57,200 nucleotides of DNA from Bacteroidaceae bacterium (GCA_017428785.1 JAFRQD010000002.1:1-57200); one strand, 5' to 3'; positions 9,601 through 18,210 are shown, numbered from the stretch's first letter. Numbers and translations are program-made. The notes: generated from the sequence alone by a model not told the origin.

Positions 9601-9901
9601 TGTGCCTTTGGCTGCCGGAGACCAGAACATTCTCTACATAGGTGCTGGCAACCAGCTCTACTACCCTGCCCCGGGTAGCAATATCACCCTCAATGCCTTC
9701 CGCGCATGTTTCCAACTGGCCGGTACTGCAAATCACATCAAGGAACTGATGATGAACACCGACGAGGATTTTGCAACAGGCATTGTTTCTCTCCTTGGAG
9801 AGACGGAAGAGGGAGCCGTTATCTACAACCTCGCCGGTCAGCGCATGAGCAAGACTCGACAGGGTATCAATATTATAAATGGAAAGAAAGTATTAAAGTA
9901 A
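6629..9901 (+). CDS. Secreted streptopain-like cysteine peptidase (family C10) with T9SS-like tail
   Basis: A SpeB-like protease of 1090 residues. A signal peptide (MALLLALFCIFGAFA) is followed by a Spi/I69-type inhibitory prodomain at about 25-140 (GLYVFNA...GFVVVSNDDR). The catalytic domain is about 150-390, with nucleophile Cys185 in TGCVATAMAQ, His327 in GGGHEFVCDGY, and the downstream INWGWGG oxyanion/Trp segment. Then come an Ig-like domain (about 400-510), one copy of the beta domain also found twice in the neighbouring C25 enzyme (about 512-670), a fibronectin III domain, and a long C-terminal module ending YNLAGQRMSKTRQGINIING. It is expected to be made as a zymogen and exported by Sec and T9SS. 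The last 1.5 kb is closely related at DNA level to that of the C25 gene, suggesting duplication or gene conversion. Confidence 0.92.
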   Translation: MNNRTTFTRAMMALLLALFCIFGAFAEDITEKQALEQALDFLAKQQAIPGKPGNNQSSAQKQLTLADRVSGLYVFNAEDNSGFVVVSNDDRTYPILGFSEKGSFSTDKMPDNMKAWLQGYADEIAWLQKSGSKKADAIKPAKMEKVGTHSTAAVAPLCTSTWNQDAPYNNLCPTYSSSGRCVTGCVATAMAQVMYYHKWPESSTKAIPGYTTYSYGLNLSSLPVTTFDWANMRDSYSGGYTTVQGNAVAKLMQYCGYGVQMDYGPSSGAYTEDVAIALREYFDYNPYTTRFVSRSSYTYANWTDMMYYEVSHGRPVCYGGTSTGGGHEFVCDGYTFESNTDFFHINWGWGGDSDNYFVLSALDPDQQGIGGSTSTDGFNSGQDAVIGIQKSTASGTTADIPANVVDLTLNSVSLSRNPVAPYSTVSVNFNITNNSSDPYDGDLWLTLRKDGNDYLMEVESVLLEPGTTQDVAIPYTPTETGTYTLMLTYINSVGEYVTYEGKSVTLNVIEYLTNEVVPVYGYWTDNYSRSQFIIGETNLEDMIGGMLNAMTFSASQTSVSWGNAKFDVYLKETTDNTISALKDWATLDKVYSGSLSIVNGEMTITFSEPYPYVGGNLLVGINQTATGSYKNSSWYGQTVNGASVGGYGTQISQQNFLPDVVFDFTPGTGIYVRKPKDLAVSYTGGDEAIVSWTSDEQVFDIEVNGETIEDVGNPCTLTDLECATTYSVRVRAKNQGVVSDWTEPVSFTTNLSLQSCQIRLDLTDTTGDGWNGNAIKIVDALTGTELGTYANTNEAGKNEAQTYYAEVPDGRDIQFQWVNGNYFHECIYVVYDVAGNEIFSGKGKIKTPVTYHVDCNAATAITLVNDEDNTSLIENHNGATNCEVTLQGRTLFKDGSWNTLCLPFDLTISESPLEGAIVKELDTTTSSFNGSRLTLNFTDVTDIKAGKPYIIKWESGSENIVDPVFTGVTINKELVPAVVANAITFAGNYAPVPLAAGDQNILYIGAGNQLYYPAPGSNITLNAFRACFQLAGTANHIKELMMNTDEDFATGIVSLLGETEEGAVIYNLAGQRMSKTRQGINIINGKKVLK

Positions 9902-9913
9902 ATACATCAGAAT

Positions 9914-9958
9914 ACAGCCCGCTTGGCAATCAGTCAGGCGGGCTGTTTTGTTTTATAT
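9914..9958 (+). terminator. Terminator after the C10 peptidase
   Basis: The same AGCCCGC...GCGGGCT hairpin and TTTTGTTTT run as after the C25 gene; similarity continues for about 10 bases past the T-run. Confidence 0.85.
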
Positions 9959-10017
9959 AGTCGGATTATCAGCCCTTTTCAGGGGCGATGTTCACCCTCT
10001 CATTTTATGCTTCCAAA

Positions 10018-10215
10018 CGCCGGCTGCGGCGATGGCAAATTCCGCGTGCGGCGATGGCAATCCCCGGCTGCGGCGTTGGGCAATTCCGCGTGCGGCGTTT
10101 TCAACCCCCTTACGGAGGGCTTTTTCTCTATGCCAATCAACCCCGAAAACAACGCACGCGTAGTTTGCGATTTATCCACGTGTAGTTTGGCAACTAAGCA
10201 CGCCTAGTTTGTGAT
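10018..10215. repeat. 22-base phased dyad array, copy B
   Basis: Four GC-rich cores start at 10018, 10040, 10062 and 10084 (for example TTCCGCGTGCGGCG). In the same register come TACG at 10111, a decayed unit at 10133, and then AT-rich units with CACG at 10155, 10177 and 10199 (each followed by ...TAGTTTG). The first AT-rich unit is exactly 66 bases, three periods, from the equivalent base of the last GC-rich unit. The array fills the gap between two convergent genes. Confidence 0.85.
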
Positions 10216-10224
10216 TCAGGCCTG

Positions 10225-11091
10225 TCAGAACTCGAGGTCTGCAAAGTGGGGATTGTGGTCGGAGAGTATGAACTTGGGGTCTGGAACCTCAATGTGGGAG
10301 TGATTGACCTTGATGGTCGGGGTGATGAAGATGAAGTCGATTTTCTCGCACTTGAGGGGCGGAATCTGGCAGAACTGGTGGAAGGTGTAGGTTGTGCCGG
10401 TATGATTGGGCGTCATGTGGTATGCATCGTTCATGCGGAACTTGTCCGTCACCATCGTGGTATATGCTTCGTCGTCCTCCGTCACATTGAAGTCGCCCGT
10501 AACGACTGCAGGTTGCTTGCCGACGATTTGCTGAATCTTCTTCATGATGAGCTTTGCACTTTCTCGACGAGCAGTGACGCCCACGTGGTCGAAGTGCGTA
10601 TTGACGGCCATGAAGATTTTGCCCGACTGCTTGTCTCTCAGCTTGACATAGCTCGCCACTCGCGGGAGGGCAGCATCCCAACCCTTCGAGCCTGCCACAT
10701 CAGGCGTCTCGCTCAGCCAGAAATTGCCTTTCTCCAGAGCCTCGAACTTGTCCTTGCGGAAGAAGACGGGCGTGTACTCACCCTGCTTTGCACCATCGTT
10801 ACGCCCTACCCCGACATAGTCGTAATCGGGCAGAAGGGCAAGCAAGTCCTCGAGCTGGACATGCAGAACCTCCTGCATACCCACGATATCGATGTGCTTC
10901 GACTTAATGTAGTTGGCCACTCTGTCCTTCCGAACCTTCCAACCATAGCCGGCCTTATCGTCGCCATCGTTCTGAAGGCGGATATTGAACGTGCCCCATC
11001 GAACCGAACAATTAGCCGGTTTTGCGGTCTTACATTGAGACACAAAGGGCACAAGCATTGCAAAAACCAATAGCAGAGACTTCTTTACCAT
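10225..11091 (-). CDS. Secreted endonuclease/exonuclease/phosphatase-fold protein
   Basis: A 288-residue member of the EEP (DNase I-like) superfamily. The family motifs appear in order: FNIR, the metal-binding Glu in MQEV, NTHFDH, GDFN, KIDFIF and the terminal SDHNP. An N-terminal hydrophobic segment (LLLVFAMLVPFV) indicates export; the Cys at residue 20 follows VSQ, a poor lipobox, so a periplasmic protein is more likely than a lipoprotein. EEP enzymes hydrolyse phosphodiester or phosphomonoester bonds in nucleic acids, phosphoinositides or sphingomyelin. The substrate cannot be decided here, although small secreted Bacteroidales members of this type are common. It is transcribed alone from the promoter at 11128-11135. 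Confidence 0.85.
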   Translation of the reverse strand: MVKKSLLLVFAMLVPFVSQCKTAKPANCSVRWGTFNIRLQNDGDDKAGYGWKVRKDRVANYIKSKHIDIVGMQEVLHVQLEDLLALLPDYDYVGVGRNDGAKQGEYTPVFFRKDKFEALEKGNFWLSETPDVAGSKGWDAALPRVASYVKLRDKQSGKIFMAVNTHFDHVGVTARRESAKLIMKKIQQIVGKQPAVVTGDFNVTEDDEAYTTMVTDKFRMNDAYHMTPNHTGTTYTFHQFCQIPPLKCEKIDFIFITPTIKVNHSHIEVPDPKFILSDHNPHFADLEF

Positions 11092-11127
11092 ATATTTATC
11101 TTTTTAGCATTTCACATTTATCAGATG

Positions 11128-11135
11128 CAAAGATA
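11128..11135 (-). promoter_or_regulatory. -7 box for the EEP-fold gene
   Basis: On the minus strand TATCTTTG lies 37 bases before the start codon. It is divergent from the ssb promoter 45 bases away. Confidence 0.7.
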
Positions 11136-11179
11136 TAAAATAATTCACAATTCACAATCTCTAATTCAGAACTTTTTTG

Positions 11180-11187
11180 TACTTTTG
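11180..11187 (+). promoter_or_regulatory. -7 box for ssb-gldE
   Basis: TACTTTTG fits TAnnTTTG and is 41 bases before the ssb ATG. I see no convincing -33 element. Confidence 0.6.
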
Positions 11188-11228
11188 CATTGTAAAAATG
11201 TATAATTGTCAAATTGTCTGATTAAACT

Positions 11229-11573
11229 ATGAACAAAGCGATGCTTATCGGCAATGTAGGCAAGGAGCCTGAGGTGAAGTATGTAGATGCCGGCGTCTGC
11301 GTGGCAAGCGTGCTGCTGGCAACCACCGAACGCGCCTACAAACTGAAGGACGGGACAGAGGTGCCCGAGCGAACTGAGTGGCACAACATCATTCTGTGGC
11401 GAGGACTGGCCGAGGTTGTCGAGAAATATGTCCACAAAGGCGACAAACTCTTCATCGAGGGGCAGATCCGCACACGCAGCTATGACGACCGGAACGGAAT
11501 GAAACGCTATGTGACAGAGATTTGGGCAGACTCGATGGAGATGCTTACTCCTAAAACGAAGAGTGAGGAATGA
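11229..11573 (+). CDS. ssb: Single-stranded DNA-binding protein, short form
   Basis: A 114-residue OB-fold SSB (MNKAMLIGNVGKEPEVKY, then TEWHNIILWRGLAEVVEKYV and GDKLFIEGQIRTRSY). It binds single-stranded DNA during replication, repair and recombination. The protein stops soon after the OB fold, ending KTKSEE. It lacks the Gly/Pro-rich linker and the acidic DDDIPF-type tip that bind partner proteins in typical SSBs, so it may be an accessory paralog. It is followed 69 bases later by gldE, an order conserved in Bacteroidetes. The gap has a pyrimidine-rich repeat built on TAATCCC/TATCCC (11595-11642). Confidence 0.93.
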   Translation: MNKAMLIGNVGKEPEVKYVDAGVCVASVLLATTERAYKLKDGTEVPERTEWHNIILWRGLAEVVEKYVHKGDKLFIEGQIRTRSYDDRNGMKRYVTEIWADSMEMLTPKTKSEE

Positions 11574-11642
11574 CGAGCAAAAAACCGAAGCTATCCCCTA
11601 TCCCCAATCCATAATCTTTAATCCCTAATCCTTTATCCCTAA

Positions 11643-12965
11643 ATGTCTGGCTGGCAAGAGTTCATCGACTCGATTTATACCGTAAGCATCCAAATGCCGA
11701 CTCTCAGCGTCTGGATTGCTTTCGCAATTGTCTTCATTCTGCTCCTTTGCTCGGGCTTCGTATCGGCAAGCGAGATAGCTTTCTTCAGTCTTACTCCCAA
11801 CGACAAGAGAATCATCGAAGAAGAGAAGCATCCTGCCGACGACGAAGTGTCGTATCTGCTGAACGACAGCGAACGCCTCCTTGCCACTATCCTCATCAGC
11901 AACAACCTGGTAAATGTGGGCGTCATCATCCTCCTCTATTTCTGCTTCGACAAGACTATTGATTTCGGGCAAGCCGTTTGGCTGGAGTTCCTCGTCATGA
12001 CGGTACTCCTCACCTTCCTGCTTCTGCTTTTCGGAGAGGTCATCCCCAAAATCTACAGCGCTCAGCACGCACTTGCCTTCTGTCGGATGTCGGCTCCTAC
12101 GCTAAAGGTGCTGAGCAAAGTGTTCTGGCCTTTCAGCAAGCTTCTCATCCGAAGCAAAGTGATTACGAAACGCTTTACCAATCACGAGTCGGATATGCTA
12201 ACGGTGGACGACCTCGAGAAAGCAATGGAGCTGACCGACAAGAAGGACATTGCGGAAGAGGCCGGCATGCTCAAAGGCATCATTCGCTTCGGCGGCGAGA
12301 TGGTGAAGGAAATCATGACGAGCCGCGTCGATATCGTTGACCTCGACATAAAGGCCTCGTTCAAAGATGTGCTTGCCTGCATCGTGGCAAACAACTACAG
12401 CCGCATCCCCGTCTATCAGGACACACAAGACAATATCAAGGGAGTGCTCTACATCAAAGACCTCCTTCCCCATCTGGGGAAACCTCAGGGGTTCCGTTGG
12501 CAGACACTCATCCGCCCTGCCTACTTCGTGCCTGAGACAAAGATGGTGGACGACCTGCTTCGCGACTTCCAGGCAAACAAAGTCCACATCGCCATCGTTG
12601 TGGATGAGTTCGGAGGCACCAGCGGAATCGTCACGATGGAGGACATCCTGGAGGAAATCGTGGGCGAGATAAACGACGAATACGACGATGAGGAGAAACC
12701 CTATCAGCGCCTTAACCAGAACACCTACATCTTCGAAGCAAAGACGCTCATCACGGACTTCACGAAGATTCTTGGCCTTGATGACGATTACTTCGAGAAC
12801 GTTGAGGGCGAAGCAGAGACGCTGGCCGGCCTGCTTCTCGAGATAAAGGGAGAGTTCCCCATACAAGGAGAACGCATAGAATACAAGCGTTTCACCTTCG
12901 ATGTGCTGGAAGTGGACCAAAGGAGAATCGTCAAAGTAAAGGTCATCGTCCATAATGAAGCATGA
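11643..12965 (+). CDS. gldE: GldE-like CNNM/CorC-family membrane protein with CBS pair
   Basis: A 440-residue integral membrane protein. An N-terminal DUF21/CNNM transmembrane region (about 15-180, with hydrophobic segments near 24-42, 85-105 and 115-135) is followed by two CBS domains (about 215-335, SRIPVYQD and VDEFGGTSGIVTMEDILEE) and a C-terminal CorC/HlyC domain (about 350-438). Homologs are implicated in divalent cation transport. The Flavobacterium homolog GldE, encoded between ssb and gldD, is linked to gliding motility. The name here rests on the ssb-gldE order and domain layout. No gldD follows: the next gene is on the other strand after a terminator. Confidence 0.85.
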   Translation: MSGWQEFIDSIYTVSIQMPTLSVWIAFAIVFILLLCSGFVSASEIAFFSLTPNDKRIIEEEKHPADDEVSYLLNDSERLLATILISNNLVNVGVIILLYFCFDKTIDFGQAVWLEFLVMTVLLTFLLLLFGEVIPKIYSAQHALAFCRMSAPTLKVLSKVFWPFSKLLIRSKVITKRFTNHESDMLTVDDLEKAMELTDKKDIAEEAGMLKGIIRFGGEMVKEIMTSRVDIVDLDIKASFKDVLACIVANNYSRIPVYQDTQDNIKGVLYIKDLLPHLGKPQGFRWQTLIRPAYFVPETKMVDDLLRDFQANKVHIAIVVDEFGGTSGIVTMEDILEEIVGEINDEYDDEEKPYQRLNQNTYIFEAKTLITDFTKILGLDDDYFENVEGEAETLAGLLLEIKGEFPIQGERIEYKRFTFDVLEVDQRRIVKVKVIVHNEA

Positions 12966-12970
12966 AACAA

Positions 12971-13005
12971 AAAAGGAAGCCTCGTTGAAGCTTCCTTTTC
13001 TTTTT
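12971..13005. terminator. Bidirectional terminator between gldE and the TPR gene
   Basis: The arms AAAAGGAAGC and GCTTCCTTTT are perfect complements around a short loop. T-runs are present on both strands, so it can end both gldE (+) and the convergent TPR gene (-). Confidence 0.85.
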
Positions 13006-13016
13006 ACGCTCTTCCC

Positions 13017-14276
13017 TCAGGACTTTTGATTGAGCAGCTTGTCTATCTCGTTGAACTCCTCACCAAGATTGAGGTTGAGGTAGATGCGATAGAGCGGCGA
13101 AGCCCAACGTTCCTGCCTTTCCGGTTGCAGTTTGCGGACCATTTCCATGCAGGGACGAGCCAGACGATAGAACTCCTGTGTCCTCATCTTGTCTGTGAGA
13201 TACTCGGGGTTCTTCGTGTCCTTGGTGCTCACCTCTTGCGAGATGACGGCCTTGTTGAGATAAGCTATTCCTTTATTATACCAGGCATCGACGAAGTCAT
13301 TCTGAAGAGCAATCGTGCTGTCGGCATAAGCGATGCACTCATCATAGTTGTCCTCCGAAAGGTAGCTCTTCGACTTTGCATAGTAGAGGATTGTCTTAGG
13401 TCCCGTTCGGCGAGCGAGGTCGTCGGCAAGACTTCTTTCTTCATCAAAAGCACGCTGCGCTTGATACCAGTCTGAGAGCTGCACGAAGAACCAGTCGTGC
13501 TCGGGATAGTTCCTGACACCTTGCTTGAGCGATACCACCCAAGCGCTGTCGTTACCGAGCTTGCCAAAGGAGCGCACTTTGTATTCCAGCAGAATTGCGG
13601 CTGTGAGGGAGTCGGTGTAGGGGATTGCATTATCCACATGCTTGACTGTTCCCTCATAGTTCTCGGCCTGAAAGGCTGCGAGCGTCGCCCAAAGAACTGC
13701 CTTTGAATAGGAGGTGTCTGGTTGCTCTGCGTCGTCCTTATTAGAACAATAGAGGTCGAGGAAAGAATAGGCGGCCGCATAGTTCTTCTTGGAAAGGAAG
13801 TATTTTCCTCCGCTGAGGATGTTGCGACGATGCTTGAGGCGAAGCGAATGTGTCCGTTTCCGGAAGTGCGGCTTCACGTTTCCTTTGGCATCGGGCAGTA
13901 CATCCACGCTGTCGCAAAGGCGGAGCTGGCCGTACATATCGCGGAGCTTGTTGAAGAACACAGCTGTGTCGTATGGCTTTTTGAGGAAAGCCTTCTGATT
14001 CTCCACACCATTGAGCGACTGCTCGAGCAAAGCGGCAGAATAGTATATCTTGGCCTTCTGTTTGTTTTTGAGCTCATGGCGGCTCAAAGCCCCAAGCAGA
14101 GCATTTCGAGCCGCATCCTGACCGCCTTGGTTCTTGAGCGCAGTTCTAGCATTCTTATAGAGTGTCGTAAGCTTTTCCTGCTTGGGTTGCTTCGGCTTCT
14201 CTTCCTTTGCCTTCTTGGCGGAGCTAAGCGTCAGGAATGCTGGAAACAAGAATGTAAGGAACAATGCCCACCTCAT
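13017..14276 (-). CDS. Secreted TPR-like protein, gyrA operon (419 residues)
   Basis: An exported helical-repeat protein with a signal peptide (LFLTFLFPAFLTLSSA) and a Lys-rich stretch after it. TPR-like repeats are spread through the body, for example AWYNKGIAYLNKA near residue 338. It resembles the next upstream gene, including the DAWYxxG repeat and a common ending ...EIDKLL / ...EMDKLL, so the two are diverged duplicates. It is the last gene of the operon gyrA-TPR-TPR. The gap before it carries three ATTGAAA heptamers (about 14287-14314). The role is unknown; TPR proteins next to gyrA are common in Bacteroidales. Confidence 0.8.
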   Translation of the reverse strand: MRWALFLTFLFPAFLTLSSAKKAKEEKPKQPKQEKLTTLYKNARTALKNQGGQDAARNALLGALSRHELKNKQKAKIYYSAALLEQSLNGVENQKAFLKKPYDTAVFFNKLRDMYGQLRLCDSVDVLPDAKGNVKPHFRKRTHSLRLKHRRNILSGGKYFLSKKNYAAAYSFLDLYCSNKDDAEQPDTSYSKAVLWATLAAFQAENYEGTVKHVDNAIPYTDSLTAAILLEYKVRSFGKLGNDSAWVVSLKQGVRNYPEHDWFFVQLSDWYQAQRAFDEERSLADDLARRTGPKTILYYAKSKSYLSEDNYDECIAYADSTIALQNDFVDAWYNKGIAYLNKAVISQEVSTKDTKNPEYLTDKMRTQEFYRLARPCMEMVRKLQPERQERWASPLYRIYLNLNLGEEFNEIDKLLNQKS

Positions 14277-14324
14277 ATCTTTAATTAAAAATTGAAAATT
14301 GAAAATTGAAAATTATGAGGGGGA

Positions 14325-15635
14325 TTAGAGCAGCTTGTCCATCTCGGCTGCCTTTGCGGCCTGACCGGTTACGGAGTAGCACTGACGGAGCTCGAATGCC
14401 CACTTCATCGGTTCGTCGGGAGCACACTCACGGGCTTTCTCGAAGAAGGGGATTGCTTCGCCGAAGAGGGCCTTTGTGCGTTCGAGCGTCTTCTTTGCTT
14501 CTGTCTGGTTCTTGATGGAGCTGACGGTTGCATTCAGAGCAAGAGCCTGACGATACTTGCAGAGCCCGCATTGATACCAGGCATCGTAGTAGTCGTCCTT
14601 GATTTCAGCACACTTGTGATAAGCTGCGAATGCCTCGTCGTATTTCTCGCTCTCGAAGTACTTGTAAGCCTTACCGTACTGAGCGATGAGGATGTTGGGG
14701 TCTTTTGCGAGAATCTCGTCAGCGTAGGGCATCATGAGGTTGCTGTCGGGACCTGCTTCCTTATCCTTTTTGAGGTAGTAGGCGATGAGCATCTGGATGA
14801 AGTCCTCGTTTGCCTTGGGTTCGGCGAGAGTCAAATCGCGCACATAGTTTGCCCAAGCTGTGGAGTCGCCACGCTCGAGATAGGAGGAAGCCCTCACTTG
14901 CTTTGTGCCGAGAGCGCCTTCTGCAAACTTCACGGCCTCATCGTAGAGAGCATCCATCTTGTCGTACATCTTGCCCTCGTGAGCGGTGTGGAAGGCATAA
15001 TAGGCAATCTGCTCGTTGGGGATGCGGAGCTGAGCCTTGTCTGCCACTTCGGGATACTTCTTGGTATAGTTCATGGCGATGTCGAAAGCCTCGAGTGCCT
15101 TATCTTTCTTGCCGCATTCGGAGTTGAACTGAGCGGCATAGATGTAGTAGTCGCCGCATTGAGCAAGGTTGGCGAGCCTGTTCTTTATGTGAGCCTCGTT
15201 GCCTGCCTCGCCCTTCGTCACCTTGGTGTTCTTCACCTCACCCTGCAGGGCATCGGTCATGCTCTTGAGGTTCGTGTAGAAGAAGGCTGTGTCGAAAGGT
15301 TCCTTGTTGACGGCGTGCTGGAGCATGATGTTGTGAGGCTGGAAAGTCATCTCGACAAGCGTCTTGTAGGCTTCGCCGAGCTTGTTTTCGGCCACACCGC
15401 CGCCCTTGATGGCCTTACGGACAAGAGCCTGAGCCTTCTTGCATTCGCTCATGATTTCCTCTTCCGTTGCAGTCTTCTCGTTTATCTTGGCAGTGATGGC
15501 TTCGTTTATCTTCTGAGCCTCTGCCACCTGTGCCTTCGCTTCTTTCTGAAGCTGCTTGAGGGCTGCCTTATCTACCTGTCCCATGATGGTACCCACGCTG
15601 AGGAGCAGTGCCATCGAAATCATAATCTTTTTCAT
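14325..15635 (-). CDS. Secreted TPR-like protein, gyrA operon (436 residues)
   Basis: An exported protein with signal peptide MISMALLLSVGTIMGQ, a Lys/Glu/Ala-rich helical stretch at about 22-75, and TPR-like repeats toward the C-terminus (KYFESEKYDEAFAAYHKCAE, then DAWYQCGLCKYRQAL). It starts 34 bases after the gyrA stop on the same strand, so it is co-transcribed with gyrA. It is a paralog of the following gene. It may act as a periplasmic scaffold, but no partner is visible. Confidence 0.82.
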   Translation of the reverse strand: MKKIMISMALLLSVGTIMGQVDKAALKQLQKEAKAQVAEAQKINEAITAKINEKTATEEEIMSECKKAQALVRKAIKGGGVAENKLGEAYKTLVEMTFQPHNIMLQHAVNKEPFDTAFFYTNLKSMTDALQGEVKNTKVTKGEAGNEAHIKNRLANLAQCGDYYIYAAQFNSECGKKDKALEAFDIAMNYTKKYPEVADKAQLRIPNEQIAYYAFHTAHEGKMYDKMDALYDEAVKFAEGALGTKQVRASSYLERGDSTAWANYVRDLTLAEPKANEDFIQMLIAYYLKKDKEAGPDSNLMMPYADEILAKDPNILIAQYGKAYKYFESEKYDEAFAAYHKCAEIKDDYYDAWYQCGLCKYRQALALNATVSSIKNQTEAKKTLERTKALFGEAIPFFEKARECAPDEPMKWAFELRQCYSVTGQAAKAAEMDKLL

Positions 15636-15669
15636 ATCTTATAATTTAAAATGAAACTTTCTATTTTTT

Positions 15670-18210
15670 TTACTGTTCGCTGTTTCCTGTCTCTTCGGCT
15701 GGAGTCTCTGCTTCGCCTTCCTGAGTCTCGGCTTGACTTTCGTCGAGAGTTGCTTCGTCTTCGGCACGAGGCACTACGCTGAGGTGCGAGATGACGTCGT
15801 TGCGCTTCTTGAGTTCGATAACCTTCGTGCCTTGCGTGACGCGACTCTTCGTTTCCTTGATGACGTCGGCGTGCAGGCGGATTGTTGTGCCGCTCTTGTT
15901 GATAATCATCAGGTCGTCGTCGTCCTTGATGACGGTGATGGCTACGAGATAGCCGGTCTTCTCGGTGATGGCGAGCGTCTTGACGCCCTTCGCGTGGCGG
16001 CTCGTCTTGCGGTACTCTTCAACGTCTGTGCGTTTGCCGAAGCCGTTTTCGCTGAGCACCATGATGCTTTCCGTTTCCACATCGTTGATGATGCACATGC
16101 CGACAACCTGGTCGCGCGGGTCATCGTCGAGGATGATGCTCTGCACGCCGGTTGCGGTTCGTCCCATCGAACGGACTTGTGTCTCGTCGAAGCGGACGGC
16201 GCGGCCTCCAGCGTTGGCGATGATGATTTCGTTCTTGCCGTTTGTGAGCTCTACGCCGATTACCTGGTCGTCCTCGCGAATGTTGATGGCGTTGATGCCG
16301 TTCGAGCGGACGCGGCTGTAGTATGTGAGTTCTGTCTTCTTGATGATGCCCTGCTTGGTGCAGAACACTACGAAGTGGCTCTTGCAGAAGTCGGGGTCGT
16401 TCAGCTTGCGGATGCAGAGGCAAGCGCGGACGGCATCGCCCGGCTCGATGTTGAGCATATTCTGAATGGCACGACCTTTGCCCTGCTTGTTGCCGTCGGG
16501 AATGTCGTAGACCTTGAGCCAGTAGCAGCGTCCGCGGTCTGTGAAGAAGAGCATGGTGTTGTGCATCGTGGCGGGATAGATCTTCTCGATGAAGTCGTTG
16601 TCGCGAGTGCTTGATGCCTTCACGCCGATGCCGCCGCGGCCTTGTGCCTTGAACTCGTCGAGCGGGATGCGCTTGATGTAGCCCATGTGCGACATGGTGA
16701 TGACCACCTCGTCGTCGGCATAGAAGTCTTCGGCGTTGAACTCCTCGGCGCTCGGCAGAATCTCTGTACGACGCTCGTCGCCGTATTGTTCCTTGATTTC
16801 GAGGAGTTCGTCCTTCATCACCTTGCGGCAAAGCTGGTCGTCGGTGAGGATTTGGTTGTAGTACTTTATCTTCTCCATGAGGTCGTCGAACTCGGCGTGG
16901 AGCTTCTCCTGATTGAGGCCTGTGAGTTGAGCGAGTCGCATCTCCACGATGGCCTTGCTTTGCAGTTCATCGAGAGCGAAGCGAGCTTCAAGGGCGCGTT
17001 GTGCGTCGGCTGGCGTCTTGCTCTTCTTGATGATTTGCACCACTTCGTCGATGTTGTCGCTGGCGATGATGAGGCCTTTCAGGATGTGAGCCCTCTCCTC
17101 AGCCTTGCGCAGGTCGTACTTTGTGCGACGGATGGTGACGTCGTGACGATGTGCCACGAAGTTGCTGATGAAGTCCTTGAGTGTGAGCAGCTGCGGACGT
17201 CCCTTCACCAGCGCGATGCTGTTCACGCTGAAACTGGTCTGAAGCGGCGTCATCTTGAAGAGTTTGTTGAGGACGACACGGGCGTTGGCGTCGCGCTTCA
17301 GGTCGACCACGATGCGCATGCCTTCCGAGTCGCTCTCGTCGTTCACATTGCTGATGCCCTCAATCTTCTTGTCGCCGACGAGTTGGGCGATGTACTCGAT
17401 GAGCTGCTGCTTGTTGACGCCGTAAGGAATCTCGCTCACGATAATCTTGTCGTGCGTCTCGCCGTTCTCAATCTCGGCCTTCGCACGGATGACGATGCGG
17501 CCGCGGCCTGTCTCGTAAGCGTCGCGGATGCCCTGCATGCCCATGATGTAAGCGCCCGTCGGGAAGTCGGGACCTTTCACATATTGCATCAAGTCCTCCA
17601 CCTCGAGGTTCTCGTTGTCGACATAAGCCACGCAAGCGTCGATGACCTCGCTCAGGTTGTGCGTGGGTATGTTCGTAGCCATACCGACGGCAATACCCGT
17701 AGCGCCGTTGACGAGCAGATTCGGGATTTTCGTAGGCATGACGGTAGGCTCTTGGAGGGTATCGTCGAAGTTGTTGGTCATATCGACGGTCTCCTTCTCC
17801 AGGTCGTCCATCATGGCCTCACCCATCAGGCTGAGCCTGGCCTCGGTATATCGCATGGCGGCAGGAGAGTCGCCATCGACGCTACCGAAGTTGCCCTGCC
17901 CATCGACAAGCGTGTAGCGCATCGCCCATTCCTGAGCCATACGCACGAGGGCCATATAGACCGAGCTGTCGCCGTGCGGATGGTACTTACCGAGCACCTC
18001 TCCCACGATACGGGCGCACTTCTTGTATGGGGCACTGTGGAAATTCCTGAGCTCGCGCATACCATATAATATACGGCGATGCACAGGCTTGAAACCGTCT
18101 CTCACATCCGGCAGGGCGCGAGCCACGATGACCGACATCGAATAGTCGATGTAGCTCTTTTTCATCTCCTGCTGGATGTCAACTTTGATTATTCTTTCTT
18201 GATCTTCCAT
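15670..18210 (-). CDS. gyrA: DNA gyrase subunit A
   Basis: An 846-residue type IIA topoisomerase subunit that cuts and rejoins DNA for negative supercoiling. The start is [16 protein letters not shown]. The active-site region has RYTEARL with catalytic Tyr121, and the quinolone pocket reads HPHGDSSVY. The C-terminal beta-pinwheel carries the GyrA box as QGRGGIG, which favours GyrA over ParC. The tail is acidic and Glu-rich. Ser82 (E. coli Ser83) is the susceptible residue, but the position of E. coli Asp87 is Met86. The gene leads the operon with two TPR genes and has its own promoter at 18266-18273. Confidence 0.96.
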   Translation of the reverse strand: MEDQERIIKVDIQQEMKKSYIDYSMSVIVARALPDVRDGFKPVHRRILYGMRELRNFHSAPYKKCARIVGEVLGKYHPHGDSSVYMALVRMAQEWAMRYTLVDGQGNFGSVDGDSPAAMRYTEARLSLMGEAMMDDLEKETVDMTNNFDDTLQEPTVMPTKIPNLLVNGATGIAVGMATNIPTHNLSEVIDACVAYVDNENLEVEDLMQYVKGPDFPTGAYIMGMQGIRDAYETGRGRIVIRAKAEIENGETHDKIIVSEIPYGVNKQQLIEYIAQLVGDKKIEGISNVNDESDSEGMRIVVDLKRDANARVVLNKLFKMTPLQTSFSVNSIALVKGRPQLLTLKDFISNFVAHRHDVTIRRTKYDLRKAEERAHILKGLIIASDNIDEVVQIIKKSKTPADAQRALEARFALDELQSKAIVEMRLAQLTGLNQEKLHAEFDDLMEKIKYYNQILTDDQLCRKVMKDELLEIKEQYGDERRTEILPSAEEFNAEDFYADDEVVITMSHMGYIKRIPLDEFKAQGRGGIGVKASSTRDNDFIEKIYPATMHNTMLFFTDRGRCYWLKVYDIPDGNKQGKGRAIQNMLNIEPGDAVRACLCIRKLNDPDFCKSHFVVFCTKQGIIKKTELTYYSRVRSNGINAINIREDDQVIGVELTNGKNEIIIANAGGRAVRFDETQVRSMGRTATGVQSIILDDDPRDQVVGMCIINDVETESIMVLSENGFGKRTDVEEYRKTSRHAKGVKTLAITEKTGYLVAITVIKDDDDLMIINKSGTTIRLHADVIKETKSRVTQGTKVIELKKRNDVISHLSVVPRAEDEATLDESQAETQEGEAETPAEETGNSEQ

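Noticed and set aside
14571-15644. 357-codon plus-strand frame opposite the TPR gene
   Set aside because: The minus-strand frame has a signal peptide, TPR-like repeats and operon context with gyrA.
16642-18069. 475-codon plus-strand frame opposite gyrA
   Set aside because: It is the antisense shadow of a fully conserved gyrA.
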